NCBI RefSeq assembly: GCF_000732625.1
Contig: NZ_JPJI01000032.1
Span: 372,001-436,000 of the forward strand
Source: Nonlabens ulvanivorans
GTDB lineage: Bacteria > Bacteroidota > Bacteroidia > Flavobacteriales > Flavobacteriaceae
Reading direction: 5' to 3'
Length of the DNA: 64,000 bases
Shown one piece after another: positions 52,526 to 60,350 of this stretch. The position numbers were made by a program, and so were the translations under genes. The notes beneath the pieces were generated by a model. The model was not told where the DNA came from, did no database searches, and saw only the letters and a program-made list of their open reading frames with translations. Numbering within the stretch: position 1 is the first letter of the stretch; each line of letters opens with the position of its first letter.

Positions 52526-53679
52526 GTCCTATGATTGACATACAGCTTATAGCTGCCGTAACTGCTGCTGCCTGTGCTATTCCAGGTGTTTTTCTTGTGT
52601 TGCGCAAGATGGCATTAATAAGTGATGCCATTAGTCATTCTATTTTACCAGGAATTGTAATTGGTTTTTTTATAACTCATGACCTAGCATCTCCATGGTT
52701 AATTATTTTTGCCGCTTTTAGTGGTATCATCACTGTAGTTCTCGTAGAGCTAATTCAAAAAACAGGTCTCGTTAAAGAAGATACCGCAATAGGATTAGTT
52801 TTTCCAGCACTGTTTAGTATAGGTGTTATATTAATTGCCCAGAATGCAAACGATGTGCATCTAGATGTAGACGCTGTCTTATTAGGTGATCTGGTTTACG
52901 CACCATTTGATAGACTTATTATCGATAATGCCGATTTTGGACCTAAAGGATTATGGACTATTTCAGTGATTCTAGTGATTACACTTGTATTATTGTTCGC
53001 CTTCTATAAAGAATTAAAAATCAGCACATTTGATGTTGGTTTATCTAGTGCCTTAGGGTTCTCACCTGTTATTTTACATTACGGGTTAATGAGTGTTGCC
53101 TCTGTAACTACAGTAGCAGCTTTTGACGCCGTAGGTGCCATTCTTGTAGTTGCAATGATGATAACTCCAGCAGCTGCGGCATATCTTCTAACTACTGACT
53201 TACGTAAAATGCTAATACTTTCCGTTCTTTTTGGAGTAGGAAGTGCGATAGGTGGATATTGGTTTGCTCGCTGGCTAGACGCTTCTATTTCAGGTTCTAT
53301 TACAACGGTATTAGGGCTTTTATTTTTACTAATATATCTATTTGCACCTAGTAAAGGATTAATTGCAGTACTGTTTAGACAAAGTAGGCAACGTATAGAG
53401 GTTTCATTACTTACTTTTTTATTACACCTGAACAATCACGATAGTGAAAACGAGCGACGTGTAGCACATCTTCAAGAACATATCAACTGGCGTAAAGTAA
53501 AGGCAAATTCTGTGTTGCAACTTGCCGAAAAGAACAATATGATTACCATCGACAATCAAATTGTTTCTCTCACAGATAAAGGATTAGAATTTACGGAAAA
53601 AGCACTCGACTACATCATCACCAATAAGGATGAAAAAATTGAGGATATGAAAGACGACTTTTTCTTATTTAGAGGATAA
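52522..53679 (+). CDS. Mn/Zn ABC permease with C-terminal winged helix (second)
   Basis: The 385-residue permease is paralogous to the first one: ABC-3 helices over about 5-280 (SDAISHSILPGIVIGFF, MMITPAAAAYLL) and a C-terminal winged-helix-like part (about 295-370, with HINWRKVKANSVLQLAEKN and IVSLTDKGLEFTE), then an acidic tail. The two permeases would form the heterodimeric channel of the importer. It is the last gene of the six-gene operon, followed by a strong terminator. Confidence 0.9.
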   Translation: MSPMIDIQLIAAVTAAACAIPGVFLVLRKMALISDAISHSILPGIVIGFFITHDLASPWLIIFAAFSGIITVVLVELIQKTGLVKEDTAIGLVFPALFSIGVILIAQNANDVHLDVDAVLLGDLVYAPFDRLIIDNADFGPKGLWTISVILVITLVLLFAFYKELKISTFDVGLSSALGFSPVILHYGLMSVASVTTVAAFDAVGAILVVAMMITPAAAAYLLTTDLRKMLILSVLFGVGSAIGGYWFARWLDASISGSITTVLGLLFLLIYLFAPSKGLIAVLFRQSRQRIEVSLLTFLLHLNNHDSENERRVAHLQEHINWRKVKANSVLQLAEKNNMITIDNQIVSLTDKGLEFTEKALDYIITNKDEKIEDMKDDFFLFRG

Positions 53680-53716
53680 ATCCAACTTATTTAAAGATCA
53701 TACAACAAAAAGTAAA

Positions 53717-53752
53717 TCAAAAAAGGGCGGAAATAAATCCGCCCTTTTTTGA
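53717..53752. terminator. Rho-independent terminator (bidirectional)
   Basis: AAAAAAGGGCGGA (53719-53731) pairs with TCCGCCCTTTTTT (53738-53750) around AATAAA, and one further TC/GA pair extends each side. It separates the Mn/Zn operon from the convergent enoyl-CoA hydratase gene and has T runs in both directions. Confidence 0.93.
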
Positions 53753-53770
53753 CTTTTAAAAGTTTTATTT

Positions 53771-54538
53771 CTAAAACTCAGCTTTTCTCTTTTCTAAAAA
53801 CGCAGTCGTTCCTTCTTTAAAGTCGTCTGTTCCAAAAGATGCACCAAAGCAGTCAATTTCTGCCTGATAACCATCGACTCCATCAATATAACCTGCATTT
53901 ACCGCGTCAATAGCAGCACCTATTGCTACTGGACTATTGCGCATTATTTTTCCAGCGATTTTCTCGCAAGTAGAAATCAATTCATCTTGTGTCACAACGT
54001 GGTTTACTAATCCATAAGAATGTGCCGTCGCAGCATCTATCATTCCTGCAGTCATAATCATTTCCATAGCACGTCCTTTACCTACTAATTGTGGTAAACG
54101 CTGTGTACCACCATATCCTGGTATGACTCCTAGAGAGACTTCTGGCAATCCTACTCTAGCATTATCACTTGCTATTCTAAAATGAGCAGACATTGCAAGT
54201 TCAAGTCCACCACCTAGAGCAAATCCATTTACTGCAGCGATAACAGGCTTAGAACAGTTCTCAACTTTATTAAAAAGTATTTCTTGTCCATGAGCGGCAA
54301 GCTCTTTACCTTGTTCTGGAGAGAAGTCTGCAAACTCTGCAATATCTGCACCAGCGACAAAAGCTTTTTCCCCACTACCGGTTAGAATAATCACCCTTGT
54401 ATTTTCATTATCCTCGGCAGTATCTATTGCCTGACTTAATTCTGCAATGGTTTCTTTATTTAACGCATTGAGTTTATTAGGTCTGTTGATCGTAATGGTT
54501 GTGATTTTATTTTCTGTAGCAACTAGAATATTGTTCAT
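53771..54538 (-). CDS. Enoyl-CoA hydratase/isomerase family protein
   Basis: The 255-residue crotonase-fold protein shows the oxyanion-hole segments GSGEKAFVAGADIAEF and VNGFALGGGLELAMS, with catalytic Glu residues in GGGLELA (position of Glu144 in rat hydratase) and LPEVSLGVIPGYGG (Glu164). Both Glu are present, so hydratase activity on short-chain enoyl-CoA in beta-oxidation is likely. The length is normal. It is a single gene between the Mn/Zn operon terminator and a sensor kinase. Confidence 0.93.
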   Translation of the reverse strand: MNNILVATENKITTITINRPNKLNALNKETIAELSQAIDTAEDNENTRVIILTGSGEKAFVAGADIAEFADFSPEQGKELAAHGQEILFNKVENCSKPVIAAVNGFALGGGLELAMSAHFRIASDNARVGLPEVSLGVIPGYGGTQRLPQLVGKGRAMEMIMTAGMIDAATAHSYGLVNHVVTQDELISTCEKIAGKIMRNSPVAIGAAIDAVNAGYIDGVDGYQAEIDCFGASFGTDDFKEGTTAFLEKRKAEF

Positions 54539-54629
54539 GATCTATTATTTTTTACTGTTGTAAAAATAGACATAACCGCAGTGAAGTAAGAATTTGAATC
54601 TTTAAAAAAATGATAAGAATTCCTAGTAT

Positions 54630-54645
54630 CGCTTTCGCGAAAGCG
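54630..54645. repeat. Palindromic repeat CGCTTTCGCGAAAGCG (intergenic)
   Basis: Exact copy three bases past the stop codon of the minus-strand sensor kinase. It may form a hairpin at the 3' end of that transcript. Confidence 0.9.
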
Positions 54646-54648
54646 GAT

Positions 54649-56106
54649 TTATCGAGATCTAGGTATTTGAACCGTAAATTCAGTCCCTACATTTACTTCA
54701 GTAGTCATGGTAATCGTGCCCTTAAAGTTCTCTACGATTTGCTTTACCATCGCAAGACCTAGTCCCATACCACTGTTTTTTGTGGTAAACTTAGGTTCAA
54801 AAATTTTAGTTTGATGATCTTCATGAACACCAGTTCCATTATCCTTTACTTTTAAGTAAACATTGTATTCATCATGTGTGACAGATACTTTAATCTCTGG
54901 AGACCTATCGGTATCTAACGCCTGTATAGCATTCTTTATCAAATTAGTAACCACCCTTATAAGCTGTGTGCGATCAAAGATGGCAAACAGTGAAGCCGCA
55001 TCTTCTTCATAAGTGATATACGACTCATTAAAAATATCTAGCGCAAGCTGTGTCACCATAGGTACATCAGTCTCTTCACTTTTTTGCGCTGGCATGGTCG
55101 CATAGGTAGAAAATGCACTGGCGATATTACTCATCACGTCTATTTGCTCAATAAGTGAGTTGCTATATTCTTTGAGTTTTTCTTGTGAATCAGGATCTGC
55201 TGGATCAAAACGACGTTGAAAACTTTGCACCGTTAACCTCATAGGCGTCAACGGATTTTTAATCTCATGCGCCACCTGTTTTGCCATTTCTCGCCAAGCT
55301 TGCTCACGCTCGCTTGTAGCCAGTTTTACGGCACTTTCCTCTAGTTGGTCGACCATATTGTTATAAGACATTACCAGCGCGTTTAACTCGCCAGCATCAG
55401 ACTCATCTATTACAATTTTATCATTACGTTGTGCGATATTAATCTCTTTAAAACGATCGCTGATGCGGCTTATAGATTTGGTAATATATTTAGACAAGAA
55501 GTAAGCTAACCCTATAGAGAATAAGAACATCAAAACATAAATCCCAGAAAGTCTAGTGAGAAATTCCTTGAGTTCGTAATTCATAAAATCATCATTCTCA
55601 AGGTAAGGCAAATTGAGAATCGCTATATTTTTAAACTGATTATCAGTTAGATAAGAATAACTAGACAGGTATTTCTTCCCATCTTCTTCAAATTCAATAA
55701 CATATCGCCTGGTGTCAGAGGTCTTCAAACCTTCTAAAATGATATGATTGATCTGTAGTTCTAGACTATCGGCTTTAAGTTTAGGTTTTGAAGTTTTTAT
55801 TAAACGACCTTGTAAATCGTACATGTTTACAGGCATACCATGGATATCGCTTATCCCATAAATTTCTTCTCTGAAAATGAATTGAAGATTTTCTGTGACT
55901 ACTTCAAAGTCGGTCTTGCGCAGTTCGTAGGCAATTTGTTCTTTAATGGCCTGTTCTTTACGTTGTAATCTTTTAGAATGGTAATCTTTAGCCTGTTCTC
56001 TTGATTGATAAATAGACATTCCAGCGATCAATAGACTGGAGATAAGTGTCAATAAAATCATCGCTATAAAAATGCGATTGCGCAGACTGTTTTGGTAGAT
56101 TTTCAT
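54649..56106 (-). CDS. NtrY-like membrane sensor histidine kinase
   Basis: The 485-residue kinase has a membrane helix at about 8-30, a periplasmic sensor part to about 180, and a second helix near 190-210. A HAMP domain (about 212-265) and the HisKA domain follow, with the phospho-acceptor His in AKQVAHEIKNPLTPM. The ATPase domain has NLIKNAIQAL, KDNGTGV and GMGLGLAMVKQ. The HEIKNPLTPM form is typical of NtrY-type kinases. I chose the ATG at 56106, since the longer frame to 56175 adds 23 residues with no role. No response regulator is adjacent. Confidence 0.92.
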   Translation of the reverse strand: MKIYQNSLRNRIFIAMILLTLISSLLIAGMSIYQSREQAKDYHSKRLQRKEQAIKEQIAYELRKTDFEVVTENLQFIFREEIYGISDIHGMPVNMYDLQGRLIKTSKPKLKADSLELQINHIILEGLKTSDTRRYVIEFEEDGKKYLSSYSYLTDNQFKNIAILNLPYLENDDFMNYELKEFLTRLSGIYVLMFLFSIGLAYFLSKYITKSISRISDRFKEINIAQRNDKIVIDESDAGELNALVMSYNNMVDQLEESAVKLATSEREQAWREMAKQVAHEIKNPLTPMRLTVQSFQRRFDPADPDSQEKLKEYSNSLIEQIDVMSNIASAFSTYATMPAQKSEETDVPMVTQLALDIFNESYITYEEDAASLFAIFDRTQLIRVVTNLIKNAIQALDTDRSPEIKVSVTHDEYNVYLKVKDNGTGVHEDHQTKIFEPKFTTKNSGMGLGLAMVKQIVENFKGTITMTTEVNVGTEFTVQIPRSR

Positions 56107-56187
56107 GATACGTAAATGTAATAACTTAATAAGACATTGTAAGGAATTAACAATAATCAAGCCGAAGTCCTTCAATACCTTGTAAAC

Positions 56188-56221
56188 AAAAAATCCCTAG
56201 ATGAGATCTAAGGATTTTTAA
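56188..56221 (-). terminator. Terminator of the desaturase gene
   Basis: On the minus strand, AAAAATCCTTAGAT pairs with ATCTAGGGATTTTT with one mismatch around a 3-base loop, with T-rich sequence after it. It lies 20 bases after the stop codon of the acyl-ACP desaturase. Confidence 0.78.
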
Positions 56222-56240
56222 TTAATTTACAACTTTGTGT

Positions 56241-57245
56241 TTAAGTAGTCATGGCTGGGTTTACCCATGTGAAACGAGTGATTTCTTCTGGTATTTTTAT
56301 ACGTTGAGAAACACGCTCCATACGTGCAGGAAGCTTCATTAAATAATCGCGTGCTTTTTCTGCCTCTTCATTCAATCCTTTCATATTTGCGATATCCCAC
56401 ATATCAATCAACTTTTGCATGATATCAATATAATCTTGTGCTGTGTAGACACCGATACGTTGTGCACTGTTTGAGAAATCCTCAAAAGCAGATCCCATTG
56501 ATTGTCCTGCTTCTCTTAAAAACATAGCAGGCATAACGATTTTATTAACCATCATATCTTTAAAAGCAACCATCATATTATTAGGGTCTACTTTAAAAAT
56601 CTCAGTAACAAACATGCTGTATGCTTTGTGATGACGCATCTCATCACCAGATATCATACGACACATTTTAGATAGCGCACTATTACCATAACCACGTGCG
56701 AGTTTTGCGACACGATTGTGTGATATATATGTGGCTAATTCTTGAAAACTAGTATAAATAAAGTTTTTATAAGGATCACGATCTGTTCCTATATCAAAAC
56801 CGTCTGCAATTAAATGTTGTGTGGTAATCTCTATCTCGCGCATGTTCACACGACCAGATAAGTAAAGATACTTGTTCAACACATCGCCATGACGATTCTC
56901 TTCACCAGTCCACTGGCGTACCCATTTAGACCATATATTACCTTTTCCTTCTACCTGATTAATACCTTCTACATCCATAAGCCAGGACTCATAGGTAGGT
57001 AATGCTTCTTCAGTAATGGTATCTCCGACTAGAGCTACCCAAAAATCATAAGGTAGTTCCTTTGCCAGCTCTCTTAATTCTGTAACCTCATCAAAAAAAG
57101 TATCTTCTTGAGAGTTAGGTAAAAAGTCTGTAGGCTGCCATATCTTGTCGACCGGAATCAAGTACTCATCCATAAAGGACTGCACCTTACTTTCTAGCGA
57201 TTGCATCACCTCGATGCGTATATTTTTTAGGGGCTTGATATTCAT
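56241..57245 (-). CDS. Acyl-ACP desaturase
   Basis: The 334-residue soluble di-iron enzyme introduces a double bond into acyl chains bound to acyl carrier protein (stearoyl-ACP desaturase family). The two iron-binding motifs are EENRHGDVLNKYLYLSG and DEMRHHKAYSMF, with the EExxH and DExxH patterns intact. Length and order match bacterial members. In a marine flavobacterium it would adjust membrane fluidity. It is a single gene with a palindrome copy just upstream (57291-57306). Confidence 0.93.
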   Translation of the reverse strand: MNIKPLKNIRIEVMQSLESKVQSFMDEYLIPVDKIWQPTDFLPNSQEDTFFDEVTELRELAKELPYDFWVALVGDTITEEALPTYESWLMDVEGINQVEGKGNIWSKWVRQWTGEENRHGDVLNKYLYLSGRVNMREIEITTQHLIADGFDIGTDRDPYKNFIYTSFQELATYISHNRVAKLARGYGNSALSKMCRMISGDEMRHHKAYSMFVTEIFKVDPNNMMVAFKDMMVNKIVMPAMFLREAGQSMGSAFEDFSNSAQRIGVYTAQDYIDIMQKLIDMWDIANMKGLNEEAEKARDYLMKLPARMERVSQRIKIPEEITRFTWVNPAMTT

Positions 57246-57290
57246 AAATATATTAATAGACTTTAAAAGTACGTGTTTTAATGTTTAGTT

Positions 57291-57306
57291 CGCTTTCGCG
57301 AAAGCG
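57291..57306. repeat. Palindromic repeat CGCTTTCGCGAAAGCG (intergenic)
   Basis: Exact copy between the acyltransferase stop (57347) and the desaturase start (57245), both on the minus strand. Confidence 0.9.
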
Positions 57307-57346
57307 TAATTACAATAATAATCAGTTATTTACAGCATTTCTTAAC

Positions 57347-58096
57347 CTAAGAATCTATTGCTGTACTGGTTACCGCACCATGTACTACTGATTCTGCCTG
57401 TGCTATAACTTCTTCTCCATCACGACCAGCGATAGGTATAGGCTCATGTACCAAAACAGAAATCTTATTACCGATACCGTAAGGGAATTTCCCATAGCGA
57501 TCCACTTTCCATGAGTTGTTTACCGTTACTGGTACAACGACAGCATCTGGTATATATTTAAAAAGCGTTAATAAACCTTTAGTTTTAAAAGGTTTAGGCA
57601 CACCAGTGCGGCTTCTAGAACCTTCGGCAAAAATCACAACGCTGCGTTTCTTTTCATAAACGTTTTTTGCAAATTTTATTAATGCCGCAATAGATTGTCT
57701 TGCGTCCTTGCGATCGATGGCACAGTTCTCACCGATGCGCAGGTTAAGAGATATACTAGGTATTCCTTTTGCTAGTTCTTTTTTTGCAATAAACTTTGCG
57801 TGATAATGACGCAAGTGATAAATCAATGGTGGTATATCAAACATGCTCTGGTGATTACTCACAAATATATATGATGGCCCTACAGGCAATTCTTCTTTAA
57901 ACTTAAAGTCAAAGGTGTTGAAAAGCGGCAGCTGGGTTTGCATTAAAAACCAGTTTAAAATGGCAACACTTTTTCTATGGGCGTCATATCCCCATATTTT
58001 ATGACATATCAACTGGATAGGATGAAAGATCACCAGCATCAAAAAAAAGAGTATAAAATGTAGTATCGTTAAAGGATACGAGATAATTTTTTGCAT
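57347..58096 (-). CDS. 1-acyl-sn-glycerol-3-phosphate acyltransferase (PlsC-like)
   Basis: The 249-residue enzyme has an N-terminal membrane helix (about 8-30), the catalytic NHQSMFD motif (HX4D form) near 78-84, and FAEGSRSRTG as the phosphate-binding motif. It would add an acyl chain to lysophosphatidate in phospholipid synthesis. I chose the ATG at 58094-58096, because the longer frame to 58213 adds 39 unrelated residues and a -7 promoter element lies only four bases upstream of this ATG, which predicts a leaderless transcript. Confidence 0.92.
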   Translation of the reverse strand: MQKIISYPLTILHFILFFLMLVIFHPIQLICHKIWGYDAHRKSVAILNWFLMQTQLPLFNTFDFKFKEELPVGPSYIFVSNHQSMFDIPPLIYHLRHYHAKFIAKKELAKGIPSISLNLRIGENCAIDRKDARQSIAALIKFAKNVYEKKRSVVIFAEGSRSRTGVPKPFKTKGLLTLFKYIPDAVVVPVTVNNSWKVDRYGKFPYGIGNKISVLVHEPIPIAGRDGEEVIAQAESVVHGAVTSTAIDS

Positions 58097-58100
58097 AGCA

Positions 58101-58108
58101 CAAATATA
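58101..58108 (-). promoter_or_regulatory. Promoter -7 element of the acyltransferase gene
   Basis: On the minus strand, TATATTTG matches TAnnTTTG exactly and is separated from the ATG by TGCT only. The spacing of four bases is identical to that at the DtxR gene, so transcription should start at the start codon. Confidence 0.6.
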
Positions 58109-58187
58109 TAATGCAAAAAGTGCATATCCATCGATGTTTGAATCAATTGATATGCACGCATAGTAAAAGGAATGGTGCTGTATAAAT

Positions 58188-58221
58188 AAAAAAGGTTGTG
58201 TATTTCTACACAACCTTTTTT
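58188..58221. terminator. Rho-independent terminator
   Basis: AAAAAAGGTTGTGT (58188-58201) pairs perfectly with ACACAACCTTTTTT (58208-58221) around ATTTCT. On the minus strand it closes the bacilliredoxin gene 21 bases after its stop codon. Confidence 0.92.
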
Positions 58222-58242
58222 ATTTCTTAAACTAGAAATGTA

Positions 58243-58653
58243 TTAGCAATTCTCGTTGTAAGCTTCTTTAAGATTTTCAGCAATCATCTCTGCTGGGCGA
58301 CCTTCAATGTGGTGACGCTCTAACATGTGCACTAACTCACCATTTTTAAATAATGCCATACTAGGTGAACTAGGTGGAAAAGGAATCATAGCTGCTCTTG
58401 CTGCATCTACTGCCTCACGATCTACACCTGCAAATACCGTCACGATATGATCTGGTTTTTTGGCGTTTTCTAAAGACATTTTTGCTCCAGGACGCGCATT
58501 TGCAGCAGCACATCCACATACTGAATTTACTACTACTAGTGTTGTTCCTTCTTTACTAATTGCGCTATTTACAGCGTCTGCGGTATATAAGTGTTCAAAA
58601 CCTGCGTTTCCTAAATCATCGCGCATCGGTTGAACTAATTCTGCTGGGTACAT
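58243..58653 (-). CDS. BrxA/BrxB family bacilliredoxin
   Basis: The 136-residue thioredoxin-fold protein belongs to the YphP/YqiW (BrxA/BrxB) family with the CGC active site in NSVCGCAAANARPG. In Bacillus these proteins remove bacillithiol from mixed disulfides on proteins. Whether this organism makes bacillithiol cannot be seen here, though several Bacteroidota do. Length and the N-terminal MYPAELVQPMRDDL are typical. It is a single gene with an exact -7 element upstream. Confidence 0.92.
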   Translation of the reverse strand: MYPAELVQPMRDDLGNAGFEHLYTADAVNSAISKEGTTLVVVNSVCGCAAANARPGAKMSLENAKKPDHIVTVFAGVDREAVDAARAAMIPFPPSSPSMALFKNGELVHMLERHHIEGRPAEMIAENLKEAYNENC

Positions 58654-58668
58654 AATATTAATTTTTTA

Positions 58669-58676
58669 CAAAGGTA
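58669..58676 (-). promoter_or_regulatory. Promoter -7 element of the bacilliredoxin gene
   Basis: On the minus strand, TACCTTTG matches TAnnTTTG exactly, 15 bases upstream of the ATG. Confidence 0.55.
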
Positions 58677-58777
58677 AAACCTATCTCGTTAATCTACCTG
58701 TTAATGATATCATTAAATCTTATGATGTTATTAATCTATACCTTACAGGTCTTAATGATCGATGTGGTTTTTAATAC

Positions 58778-59170
58778 TTAATTGTCAAATCGCGCCTTAA
58801 CTCTCGTAGCGATGTCTTGCATTTCTTCATCAGTTAGTGATACTTTATTTGAAAAACGCATGTCTTCCATATCACGTAGTGGTATTAAATGTACATGTAC
58901 ATGAGGAACTTCTAGTCCTATAACGCTCATCCCGATTCTTAAACAGGTTACTTCTTCTCTCAACGCCAGTGCAACTTCTCTAGAGAAATCCATTAGGTCA
59001 AAGTAAGTCTCGCTATCTAGGTCAAAGATTTTATTGACCTCTTTTTTAGGAACACATAAGGTATGTCCTGGAGCATTAGGATTAACATCTAAAAAAGCGA
59101 TAAAGTCCTCATTTTCTGCTACTTTGTAACATGGGATTTCTCCGTTAATGATTTTTGTGAATATGCTCAT
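58778..59170 (-). CDS. HIT family protein
   Basis: The 130-residue histidine triad protein has the catalytic motif HVHVHLIPL near residues 93-101 (HxHxHxx form) and the N-terminal IFTKIINGEIPCYKVAEN signature. HIT proteins hydrolyse purine nucleoside phosphoramidates or adenylated sugars. It lies two bases downstream of greA, an arrangement I recall as usual in Flavobacteriia. Confidence 0.94.
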   Translation of the reverse strand: MSIFTKIINGEIPCYKVAENEDFIAFLDVNPNAPGHTLCVPKKEVNKIFDLDSETYFDLMDFSREVALALREEVTCLRIGMSVIGLEVPHVHVHLIPLRDMEDMRFSNKVSLTDEEMQDIATRVKARFDN

Positions 59171-59172
59171 AA

Positions 59173-59649
59173 CTATCCTCTTGAGATTTCCATGATTTCT
59201 AGCTTAATGGTTCCTACTGGCACAACAGCCTCGGCAACTTCACCTACTTCTTTACCTAATAAGGCTTTCCCTATAGGAGAATCGACAGATATTAAACCTT
59301 TAGTAATATCAGACTCACTTTGTGCCACGAGCTTATAGTTCATGACCATTTTATTATTCAGGTTTTTGATTTTTACATTGCTATGGATAAGGACTTTAGA
59401 TAGATCTAAATCACTCTCATCAATAATACGAGCGTTAGAGACTACTGCTTCTAGCTTAGAAATACGCATTTCCAGCATTCCTTGAGCTTCTTTGGCAGCA
59501 TCATATTCTGCATTTTCACTTAAATCACCTTTGTCTCTTGCTTCAGCGATGGCCTGTGATGCTCTAGGGCGCTCAATGTCTTTAAGCTGTTTTAGCTCAT
59601 CTTTTAATTTTTTAAACCCTTCTTCTGTATAGTACGATACGTTACTCAT
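59173..59649 (-). CDS. greA: Transcription elongation factor GreA
   Basis: GreA binds the secondary channel of RNA polymerase and stimulates cleavage of backtracked RNA. The 158-residue sequence has the N-terminal coiled coil (YYTEEGFKKLKDELKQLKD, with the acidic tip ARDKGDLSENAEYDAAKE) and a C-terminal FKBP-like domain (ending GTIKLEIMEI). All usual features are present. It forms an operon with the HIT gene, and a variant palindrome lies about 40 bp upstream. Confidence 0.96.
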   Translation of the reverse strand: MSNVSYYTEEGFKKLKDELKQLKDIERPRASQAIAEARDKGDLSENAEYDAAKEAQGMLEMRISKLEAVVSNARIIDESDLDLSKVLIHSNVKIKNLNNKMVMNYKLVAQSESDITKGLISVDSPIGKALLGKEVGEVAEAVVPVGTIKLEIMEISRG

Positions 59650-59690
59650 AGTTTTGCTGTTTTAATTATTCACGTTGGCTGTTTTAAGAC

Positions 59691-59706
59691 AGCTTCCGCG
59701 AAAGCG
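59691..59706. repeat. Palindromic repeat, variant copy (intergenic)
   Basis: AGCTTCCGCGAAAGCG has two changes from the main palindrome and lies upstream of greA. Just beside it (59679-59694) is a second imperfect inverted repeat, GCTGTTTTAAGACAGC. Confidence 0.7.
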
Positions 59707-59757
59707 TATTCTCTAATTCACTCCTACATTTACCAGTAATTGAGAATATAAATAACA

Positions 59758-59782
59758 AAATCCCATCATTGCTGCGGGATTT
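59758..59782. other. Hairpin in the divergent greA/lipoprotein gap
   Basis: AAATCCC (59758-59764) pairs with GGGATTT (59776-59782). On the minus strand it is followed by a T-rich tract, so it resembles a weak terminator, but no minus-strand gene precedes it. Its role is unclear. Confidence 0.4.
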
Positions 59783-59818
59783 CAAAAACAAATATACTAA
59801 ATATCAATATCATCGTTA

Positions 59819-59826
59819 TACATTTG
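59819..59826 (+). promoter_or_regulatory. Promoter -7 element of the small lipoprotein gene
   Basis: TACATTTG matches TAnnTTTG exactly and lies 23 bases before the ATG at 59850. It would start transcription downstream of 59769 and so argues against the longer reading frame from there. Confidence 0.6.
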
Positions 59827-59849
59827 AAGTCTTTAAAAGAAACTTAATT

Positions 59850-60278
59850 ATGCGTAAAGCGTTTATTATTAGTGTGCTGTTTATCGTATTATCATGCGCA
59901 AGTGATGATGACGCTCGCAACAATCCTTTTCTGGTTAACCTTGCCTTTCAGGTAGATTTAAACACCAATTTACCACAGTATGGTGCTTTAAACTTTCCTG
60001 GCAATTTTGTAGTGGTTAATAGTGGTGGCTTGCGTGGTTTTGTTATATACCATCCCGGTAACTCACAATATTTTGCCTATGAATTAAGTGACCCTAATCA
60101 CTCGCCTAATGAGTGTTCTAAAATGACAGTTTCTGGTATCACGGCATCTTGTCCGTGTACAGATGATAATAATGAGTACAGTATCTTTAATGGCCAGCCT
60201 ACACAAGGTGGCGGACAATATGGTTTAAAAGCTTATCGTGTAGAACGTAGTGGTAATATTATTAGAGTCTTTAATTAA
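59850..60278 (+). CDS. Small lipoprotein, Rieske-like fold without ligands
   Basis: The 142-residue protein has a lipoprotein signal (SVLFIVLSCASDD, Cys14). The mature part (NLAFQVDLNTNLPQYGALNF, then CSKMTVSGITASCPC and a final YRVERSGNIIRVFN) resembles a group of flavobacterial lipoproteins described as having a Rieske-like fold. The iron-sulfur ligand pattern CxH...CxxH is missing: the Cys residues are there but the His are not, so it probably does not hold a Rieske cluster. The start at 59850 is supported by the promoter and the signal peptide. Function unknown. Confidence 0.75.
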   Translation: MRKAFIISVLFIVLSCASDDDARNNPFLVNLAFQVDLNTNLPQYGALNFPGNFVVVNSGGLRGFVIYHPGNSQYFAYELSDPNHSPNECSKMTVSGITASCPCTDDNNEYSIFNGQPTQGGGQYGLKAYRVERSGNIIRVFN

Positions 60279-60282
60279 AAAA

Positions 60283-60329
60283 GGCTCTAATCTAGCGTGA
60301 TATTTAAAATCACTTCTAGATTAGAACCT
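60283..60329. terminator. Inverted repeat, probable bidirectional terminator
   Basis: TCTAATCTAG and CTAGATTAGA, with an inner GTGA/TCAC pair, form a long hairpin between the convergent lipoprotein and TonB receptor genes. T runs are weak, so strength is uncertain. Confidence 0.65.
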
Positions 60330-60350
60330 GAATGAAGTTTTATTATACTT

